In this document: positions 1-4,328 of the stretch, one piece after another
How positions within the stretch are numbered: position 1 is the first letter of the stretch
Layout of the letters: the number at the start of each line of letters is the position of its first letter
NCBI GenBank assembly: GCA_947454295.1
Contig: CANGMO010000179.1
Span: forward strand, 1-5,705
DNA from: Verrucomicrobiota bacterium
GTDB taxonomy: Bacteria; Verrucomicrobiota; Verrucomicrobiia; Limisphaerales; UBA9464
Direction of reading: 5' to 3'
Length of the DNA stretch: 5,705 nt
Notes under the pieces: model-generated
What the model was told of the DNA's origin: nothing
Databases searched by the model: none
The model's input: only the letters and a program-made list of their open reading frames with translations
Program-made: the position numbers and the translations under genes

Positions 1-440
1 GCGAGCCGCTGACGCCGGTGTACGACCGGGTCACGTCCAAGGCCAACTGGACCATCACGCCTTCGGGATGGGGAACGCGATACGGCAGCGTCGATGACTT
101 GATTCAGTCGCGCGACAACGGCTTGGCGATGATCGCCGGCGGCGACGAACTCGCCGTGGAGTTCGAAGTGGGCGGACTGAAGCCGCATACAGATGCCGTG
201 GTGCGGGACTACTTCCTGGAGATTTCAGGATGGGACAAGGATTCCGACTATCACGTGGTTCGTGGTGACCGAATTCAACCCCTGCCCTGGCACGGCATGG
301 ACGACCAAAAGTACGGCGTCGAATCCCGCCCGGCATTCCCGAGTGACGCGCTGCACGAGCGGTACAACACCCGCTGGGTGGGGCCGAAGACCTTTGCCCG
401 TCGCGAGCCGGGGAAAGCGTCAGCCCCCGCCAGTCGGTAA
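1..440 (+). CDS. C-terminal end of a CRTAC1/ASPIC-UnbV-type FG-GAP repeat protein (5' partial)
   Basis: The reading frame is open from the left edge (in-frame codons from base 3 read EPLTPVYDRV), so the start lies outside the window; the GTG at 18 is an internal valine. The visible 146 residues match, from memory, the C-terminal tail of large secreted FG-GAP/VCBS proteins of the CRTAC1 or ASPIC/UnbV group, often with TPR regions upstream. Recognisable pieces in order are TRYGSVDDLI, then MIAGGDELAVEFE, then a hydrophobic strand ending in SGWDKDSDYH, then RIQPLPWHGM. In relatives the same order appears as TRYGDV..LL, GDE, GWDKD and VEPLPFHGM. The family is thought to be extracellular or periplasmic; its biochemical role is not established. 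The last roughly 10 residues (EPGKASAPASR) look non-homologous, and the TAA at 438-440 falls within the left end of a repeat element. The true C-terminus may therefore have been altered by that insertion. The assignment rests on motif order only; the beta-propeller itself is not visible. Confidence 0.65.
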   Translation, partial: EPLTPVYDRVTSKANWTITPSGWGTRYGSVDDLIQSRDNGLAMIAGGDELAVEFEVGGLKPHTDAVVRDYFLEISGWDKDSDYHVVRGDRIQPLPWHGMDDQKYGVESRPAFPSDALHERYNTRWVGPKTFARREPGKASAPASR

Positions 441-544
441 CGCGAGGCTCCTGCCGAAGCGGGTGCGTAGGCAAAGGGTAGGACGCTGCGGGGCGGAATG
501 AAACGCGTCCGCACACCCGGGCTCATCAGGAGATTTGCCCCACC
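436..544. repeat. Hairpin-forming interspersed repeat, copy 1
   Basis: This is one of two near copies in the gap between convergent genes. Its left end (436-453, GGTAACGCGAGGCTCCTG) and the reverse complement of its right end (527-544, GGTGGGGCAAATCTCCTG) agree at 12 of 18 positions, so the termini are inverted repeats. A central stem is formed by GGACGC (481-486) and GCGTCC (505-510). The first 32 bases from 441 are identical to 566-597 in copy 2. The 38 bases after that differ at about seven positions, and the right part is 2 bp longer than in copy 2. No coding capacity is convincing inside. It looks like a REP- or MITE-like non-autonomous repeat; no family name can be assigned from the sequence alone. 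Confidence 0.8.
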
Positions 545-560
545 AGTCGCGCCCATTCCC

Positions 561-667
561 GGTGGCGCGAGGCTCCTGCCGAAGCGGGTGCGTAGGCGGC
601 GGGTGGGACGCTACGGGGTGGAATGAAGCGCGTCCCCGCACCCGCTCATCAGGAGATTCGCCCTACC
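561..667. repeat. Hairpin-forming interspersed repeat, copy 2
   Basis: This copy lies in the same orientation as copy 1, 16 bp downstream of it, and is the better preserved palindrome. The left end (561-578) matches the reverse complement of the right end (650-667) at 14 of 18 positions. A perfect 9-bp pair follows inside: GCGGGTGCG (584-592) with CGCACCCGC (637-645). A perfect 7-bp pair lies further in: GGGACGC (605-611) with GCGTCCC (630-636). All three pairings nest, so the transcript of either strand could fold as one long hairpin with a loop around 612-629. It ends 16 bp before the stop codon of the minus-strand gene. Possible roles are a bidirectional terminator or 3'-end stabiliser, or simply a parasitic MITE; none is shown directly. 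Confidence 0.82.
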
Positions 668-683
668 GAAGAGTGTCGCCCCC

Positions 684-1463
684 TCACGGCGTCGCCATCG
701 CCTCGCGAGACTTCATCTCCGCCCGACCGAGGAACACCGCAGCATCATCGTACGAACCACCGCGAACCATGAAGCGGACCCGATCGCCCGCTGACAGAAT
801 CAGTCGATGCGCGCCCCCGGTGCCGCCAAACAGACGACGCCCCTCGGCCTTGGTGTAGAACTTGGGATACTCGTCGGGGATCCGCCACTCCACGACCACG
901 CGCACGCCGCGATCCGGGGATTCGAGCAGCACCTTCGCACCGCGTCCGACCAGTCCGGCCTCGACACGCTCGATGAATCCTTCAATGACGAAGTCACGTC
1001 CCTTGTACCGGGCGGCGGCCGCGGTGGCGTCGCCGCGGTAGTGGTGGACCAGATCAAACACGTCCACCACCGCGTCGCGGGGCAGCGGCGGAAGCGACGC
1101 CGGGGCCGGGGTGGCGGGCCGCGATGCCCAGGCCGTGGCCGCCGCGGGCGATGCCACGACCGCGGGAGCCGTCTGGGGAAGTGCAGCAACCCGCGCCACC
1201 TCTCCACGCAGACGGCGGTTCTCCGCCGACAGGAACCGCAGGGCGGCGGTAGGGTCAAAATGAAACCGGCGCTGCAGTTCGGGGCCCAGATCGACGAGAT
1301 CCACGCGCTCGGTCCCCTCGCGAGCATTGACCAGCACCGAGGCGGGATTGGCCTCGGAGTAGGCGACGTCGTGAAGAATCCGCCCGCCGGCCAGGGTGAG
1401 ATCCTCGGCAAGGATGGGAATTCCGAGCGCCGCCAGAGCGGCGAAACCGGCGGTCCGTTTCAT
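684..1463 (-). CDS. Secreted protein with N-terminal Verrucomicrobiota-type module and putative C-terminal OB-fold domain
   Basis: This 259-residue protein has no named function. I chose the ATG at 1463 because it starts a classic signal peptide (MKRTAGFAALAALGIPILA, cleavage near residue 19). The frame extends to a GTG at 1550, but that would bury the signal behind 29 residues. No clear Shine-Dalgarno sequence precedes either start. Residues 20-75 form a short domain (LTLAGGRILHDV, then RVDLVDLGPELQRRFHFDP) of a type I know from Verrucomicrobiota exported proteins. Residues 75-92 (LSAENRRLRGEVARVAAL) look like a short coiled coil. Residues 93-125 are an Ala/Pro-rich linker. Residues 126-249 (VVDVFDLVHHY, YKGRDFVIEGFIE, KVLLESPDRGVRVVVEW, LSAGDRVRFMVRG) have the strand pattern of an OB-fold like the tRNA_anti-like family. 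That points to ligand binding outside the cytoplasm, not catalysis. The gene is divergent from argG and convergent with the upstream gene, so it is probably monocistronic. Gene reality is well supported; the fold is an inference. Confidence 0.75.
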   Translation of the reverse strand: MKRTAGFAALAALGIPILAEDLTLAGGRILHDVAYSEANPASVLVNAREGTERVDLVDLGPELQRRFHFDPTAALRFLSAENRRLRGEVARVAALPQTAPAVVASPAAATAWASRPATPAPASLPPLPRDAVVDVFDLVHHYRGDATAAAARYKGRDFVIEGFIERVEAGLVGRGAKVLLESPDRGVRVVVEWRIPDEYPKFYTKAEGRRLFGGTGGAHRLILSAGDRVRFMVRGGSYDDAAVFLGRAEMKSREAMATP

Positions 1464-1594
1464 GGGGTGCAAGCGAAGCAGAGCGCCCCGTTCGGCGTCA
1501 ACCGGCGGTCCTCCCGTTTCACCAACCGAGCCGGTTCCGAAAGATTCCACTTCCCCGCCGGCCGTTCCGCCGCATCATCCGCCCGCCAAAATTT
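1464..1594. promoter_or_regulatory. Divergent intergenic region between the OB-fold gene and argG
   Basis: These 131 bp must hold the promoters of both divergent genes, but I see no convincing -35/-10 pair on either strand. Two structures stand out. A 12-bp exact direct repeat (AACCGGCGGTCC) occurs at 1445-1456 and 1500-1511, each followed by GTTTCA, directly in the first copy and after four extra bases in the second. The first copy runs into the start codon of the minus-strand gene. A small dyad, AACCG-AGC-CGGTT, lies at 1524-1536, about 58 bp before argG. No arginine-repressor (ARG box) sequence is visible. The argG start is preceded by an A/T-rich stretch (CAAAATTT) and not by a Shine-Dalgarno site. 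Confidence 0.35.
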
Positions 1595-2842
1595 ATGAAA
1601 ATCGTTCTCGCCTACTCCGGCGGCCTCGACACGTCGGTGCTGCTCTCCTGGATCAAGGAAACCTACGGCAATGCCGAAATGATTGCCTTCTGCGCCAACG
1701 TCGGCCAGGAGGACGAACTCAAGGGCCTGGAAAAGAAGGCCAAGAAGACGGGGGCGTCGAAGATCTACATCGACGACCTGCAGGAGGAGTTCGCCAGCGA
1801 CTTCATCTACCCGATCCTCCGCGCCGGCGCCATTTACGAGGGACAGTACTTCCTCGGCACCAGCATTGCGCGTCCACTGATCGCAAAGCGGATGGTCGAG
1901 ATTGCCCGCAAGGAAAAGGCCGACGCCATCGCCCACGGCGCCACCGGCAAGGGCAATGACCAGGTCCGCTTTGAGCTGACCGCCGCCGCCCTCGCACCGG
2001 ACCTCCAGATCATCGCCCCGTGGCGCGACGAGCGCTATCGCAAGGACTTCCCCGGCCGTCAGCAGATGATCGACTACTGCGCCGCGAAGAACATCCCCGT
2101 CCAGGCGAGCGCCAAGAAGCCGTACTCGATGGACCGCAACCTCCTGCACATCTCGTACGAGGCCGGCATTCTGGAAGATCCCTGGTACGACTCGTTCGAT
2201 CTCAAGAATCGCAACTACTTCACCACGCTGTCCGTGCTTCCCGAGGACGCCCCGAACAAGCCCGAGTACGTCACGCTCGAATTCGAGCGCGGCGATTGCG
2301 TGGCCGTGAACGGCAAGGCGATGAGCCCGCTGCAGGTGATGCGCACGCTGAACAGGATCGGTGGCAAGCACGGTGTCGGCCGGGTCGACATGGTGGAAAA
2401 CCGCTTCGTCGGCATGAAGAGCCGAGGCGTGTACGAGACCCCTGGCGGCAGCATCCTGCACTACGCGCACCGGCAGATGGAGAGTCTCACCATGGACCGC
2501 GAGGTGATGCATCAGCGCGACGCGCTCATCCCGAAGTACGCGGAGCTGGTCTACAACGGCTTCTGGTACGCTCCCGAGCGTCTGGCCCTGCAGGCCTACG
2601 TCGAGGAGAGCCAGCGCAATGTGTCCGGCACCGTCCGGGTGAAGCTCTACAAAGGCGGCATGTACGTGGCCGGCCGCAAGAGCAAGCACAGCCTCTACAA
2701 CCCGCACATTGCGACGATGGAGGCCGACCCGACCAAGGCCTACAACCAGGACGACGCCACCGGCTTCATCCGGCTCAACGGCCTGCGTCTGCGGGTCAAC
2801 TCGACGGTGAACGGCGCCGGCAATTTGTCGAAGCGTCGCTAA
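1595..2842 (+). CDS. argG: Argininosuccinate synthase
   Basis: This cytoplasmic enzyme joins citrulline and aspartate using ATP, giving argininosuccinate, AMP and pyrophosphate: the penultimate step of arginine biosynthesis. The 415-residue protein is complete and of normal family length (about 400-450). Residues 6-14 are the N-type ATP pyrophosphatase loop AYSGGLDTS. Residues 81-98 (YEGQYFLGTSIARPLIAK) and 115-127 (GATGKGNDQVRFE) are the family's substrate and nucleotide-binding segments. Residues 178-196 (SMDRNLLHISYEAGILEDP), 260-280 (around GRVDMVENRFVGMKSRG) and 316-324 (AELVYNGFW) are further conserved blocks. The wording HISYEAGILE and ENRFVGMKSRG...ETPGG is closer to the form in animal enzymes and a subset of bacteria than to the Bacillus-like form. 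ATG at 1595 puts the P-loop at the usual distance from the N-terminus; there is no obvious ribosome site, only CAAAATTT before it. argH is not adjacent, so argG stands alone, closed by a strong terminator. Confidence 0.98.
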   Translation: MKIVLAYSGGLDTSVLLSWIKETYGNAEMIAFCANVGQEDELKGLEKKAKKTGASKIYIDDLQEEFASDFIYPILRAGAIYEGQYFLGTSIARPLIAKRMVEIARKEKADAIAHGATGKGNDQVRFELTAAALAPDLQIIAPWRDERYRKDFPGRQQMIDYCAAKNIPVQASAKKPYSMDRNLLHISYEAGILEDPWYDSFDLKNRNYFTTLSVLPEDAPNKPEYVTLEFERGDCVAVNGKAMSPLQVMRTLNRIGGKHGVGRVDMVENRFVGMKSRGVYETPGGSILHYAHRQMESLTMDREVMHQRDALIPKYAELVYNGFWYAPERLALQAYVEESQRNVSGTVRVKLYKGGMYVAGRKSKHSLYNPHIATMEADPTKAYNQDDATGFIRLNGLRLRVNSTVNGAGNLSKRR

Positions 2843-2870
2843 TTGACGCGGAGTTTCCGTCACTTCCAAT

Positions 2871-2906
2871 CCGCCGGCTTCCGGGATCCCCGGAGCCGGC
2901 GGTTTT
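2871..2906 (+). terminator. Intrinsic terminator of argG
   Basis: CCGCCGGCT (2871-2879) pairs perfectly with AGCCGGCGG (2894-2902). After one bulged T the stem continues with CCGGG against CCCGG, leaving a three-base loop (ATC, 2886-2888). Four Ts follow at 2903-2906. It begins 28 bp after the argG stop codon. It separates argG from the DUF6807 gene, which must then have its own promoter in the short 2907-2963 stretch or depend on read-through. Confidence 0.85.
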
Positions 2907-2963
2907 CGTCGCGCATCCGCTATTCTTGTTTCCTTCCCGACGCGGCCGCGGTTGGCTTTGGAC

Positions 2964-4223
2964 ATGGATTCCCGTTCCCTGATTTCCATCCTCGGGACCC
3001 GCAACATGACCCTGGGCCTGTCGCTGGCGGCGATGTGCCTCCCCGCCCCTGCGCACGGCGCAAGCGGTGCGGAGACGCCGCTCACGCTCACGGTGCGGGC
3101 CGGTGACTGGAAGCGACACGACACGTTCGTGGCCTTCGACCTCGCCCCGGGGACTGCGCGCGCGCTCAAAGGCACGGACGAGCGCGGGGCCCGGTACGTG
3201 ATCCAGATCGAAACCAACGGCCTCGCCACGCTCCACATTCCGGACCTCGACCGCGGTGAGCAGCGCACCCTGCACTTCTCAAATCGCGCGCTGCGCGGCT
3301 CGGAAGCGGGCGTCATGGAAACCAGCCGGCGCGGCGCCAAGGTGCGCATCTCCCAAACCGGCAGTGCCGTGCTGGAGTATCAGGCGGAACCCGGACCGCT
3401 GCCGCGCGACACGATTTCCGAAAAGTACATCCGGGGCGGCTACCTGCATCCGGTGTTCACCCCCTCCGGACGGTCGGTGACCGACGATTTTCCCGCCAAT
3501 CACGTGCATCACCACGGGGTATGGGCGCCCTGGACCCACACGGAGTTTGAGGGGCGTCACCCCGACTTCTGGAACATGGGCGAGGGCAAGGGGCGCGTGG
3601 AATTTGTCCGTTTGGAGGCCACCTGGAACGGCCCCGTGCATGGAGGATTCAAGGCCCGCCAGAAGTTCATCGATTTCACCAGCGGCACCCCGTGGAAGGT
3701 GCTCGACGAGACCTGGGACGTGCGTGCCTACGCGGTGGGAACTGCCGCGCAGCCCTATCGCCTGTGGGACTGGACCTCGGAGCAAACCTGCGCCGAGAAC
3801 CGCCCGCTGATTCTCCTTCAGTACCTCTACGGCGGACTTGGATTCCGGGGCAATGGGGCTTGGGACGGCGCCGGGAATGAATCGTTCCTCACCTCGGAGG
3901 GAGAGACGGATCGTGTGAAGGCCAACATGACCCGCGCGCGCTGGATCCATCTGAGCGGCCTCGTGGATGGCCGCATTGCGGGTGTGGCGATCCTCTGCCA
4001 CCCCGAGAACTTCCGTTTTCCGCAGCCCATGCGGGTGCATCCGACAGAACCATTCTTCTGCTTCGCGCCGTCACAGATGGGCGATTTCCGAATCGAACCC
4101 GGTCATCCGTATGTCGCGCGCTACCGGTTCGTGGTGGCCGACGGCCCCCCGGACCGCGTGGAGCTGGAGCGCCTCTGGAACGACTACGCGCATCCGCCGG
4201 AAATCATCATCGGAGGCAAGTAG
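2964..4223 (+). CDS. Secreted DUF6807 (PmoA-like, PF14100 type) protein
   Basis: The protein has 419 residues from the ATG at 2964. The frame also has a TTG at 2952 and an ATG at 3006. I prefer 2964 because it gives a signal peptide with an arginine-containing n-region before the hydrophobic core (MTLGLSLAAMCLPAPA, residues 15-30); the 3006 start would leave no basic residue. Residues 40-110 form a beta-rich N-terminal region. The main domain carries YIRGGYLHPVFTPSG (155-169), TDDFPANHVHHHGVW (173-187), FWNMG (202-206), YGGLGFRG (288-295) and HPENFRFP (346-353). These blocks are typical of the DUF6807 family, formerly labelled 'methane oxygenase PmoA'. That name is misleading: there are no membrane helices and no relation to particulate methane monooxygenase. 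The His-rich motif may bind a metal or form an active site; this is inference. Relatives often occur beside sugar-processing genes, and here a sugar dehydrogenase gene is the convergent neighbour. The enzymatic activity is unknown. Confidence 0.88.
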   Translation: MDSRSLISILGTRNMTLGLSLAAMCLPAPAHGASGAETPLTLTVRAGDWKRHDTFVAFDLAPGTARALKGTDERGARYVIQIETNGLATLHIPDLDRGEQRTLHFSNRALRGSEAGVMETSRRGAKVRISQTGSAVLEYQAEPGPLPRDTISEKYIRGGYLHPVFTPSGRSVTDDFPANHVHHHGVWAPWTHTEFEGRHPDFWNMGEGKGRVEFVRLEATWNGPVHGGFKARQKFIDFTSGTPWKVLDETWDVRAYAVGTAAQPYRLWDWTSEQTCAENRPLILLQYLYGGLGFRGNGAWDGAGNESFLTSEGETDRVKANMTRARWIHLSGLVDGRIAGVAILCHPENFRFPQPMRVHPTEPFFCFAPSQMGDFRIEPGHPYVARYRFVVADGPPDRVELERLWNDYAHPPEIIIGGK

Positions 4224-4272
4224 CACACCGGTCCGACTCACGGGTCCGCGCCGTGCGATGCCTGTGAAAACG

Positions 4273-4309
4273 AAAAAGGCGGACCGAGGTGTTGCCACCC
4301 GGGTCCGCC
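4273..4309 (-). terminator. Intrinsic terminator of the sugar dehydrogenase gene
   Basis: GGCGGACC (4278-4285) pairs perfectly with GGTCCGCC (4302-4309). An inner GGTG/CACC pair (4288-4291 with 4296-4299) sits above a 2x2 mismatch and closes a TTGC loop. On the minus strand the stem is followed by five Ts (4273-4277) and then, after CG, by four more (4267-4270), so it reads as a terminator for the leftward gene whose stop codon lies 19 bp away. In the rightward direction no T-run follows. It may still slow transcripts of the DUF6807 gene, for which no other terminator is seen in 4224-4328. Confidence 0.85.
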
Positions 4310-4328
4310 CGATTCGAATCCGGAACGC

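Noticed and set aside
426..549. CCCGCCAGTCG (426-436) and CCCACCAGTCG (539-549) as a target-site duplication around repeat copy 1
   Set aside because: The match is 10 of 11, but the second copy overlaps the element's right end, so it does not flank the element cleanly; chance or shared repeat sequence is as likely.
55..641. Two minus-strand frames (55-516 and 420-641) sharing a similar peptide (PTHPLRQEPR)
   Set aside because: The shared peptide is only the translation of the two DNA repeat copies; one frame is antisense to the CRTAC1-type gene. No evidence of a duplicated protein.
1464..1550. GTG at 1550 as the start of the OB-fold protein
   Set aside because: It would put 29 residues before a typical signal peptide, and this stretch overlaps the likely divergent promoter region.
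807..1598. 263-codon plus-strand frame opposite the OB-fold gene
   Set aside because: The minus-strand frame has a signal peptide and domain-like strand pattern; the plus-strand one has neither and overlaps the argG start.
2921..2926. TATTCT as a -10 box for the DUF6807 gene
   Set aside because: Only four of six bases match and there is no acceptable -35 sequence at normal spacing.
2020..2982. 320-codon plus-strand frame overlapping the second half of argG
   Set aside because: It is an Arg/Gln/Pro-rich shift-frame shadow of argG that runs through the argG terminator hairpin.
1460..3349. 629-codon open frame on the minus strand across argG
   Set aside because: It is antisense to the unmistakable argG and the start of the DUF6807 gene, has low-complexity Val/Leu/Arg-rich sequence, and shows no recognisable domain; long antisense frames are common in GC-rich genes.
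3279..4040. 253-codon minus-strand frame inside the DUF6807 gene
   Set aside because: It is antisense to a well-conserved coding sequence, with no own start context or family motif.
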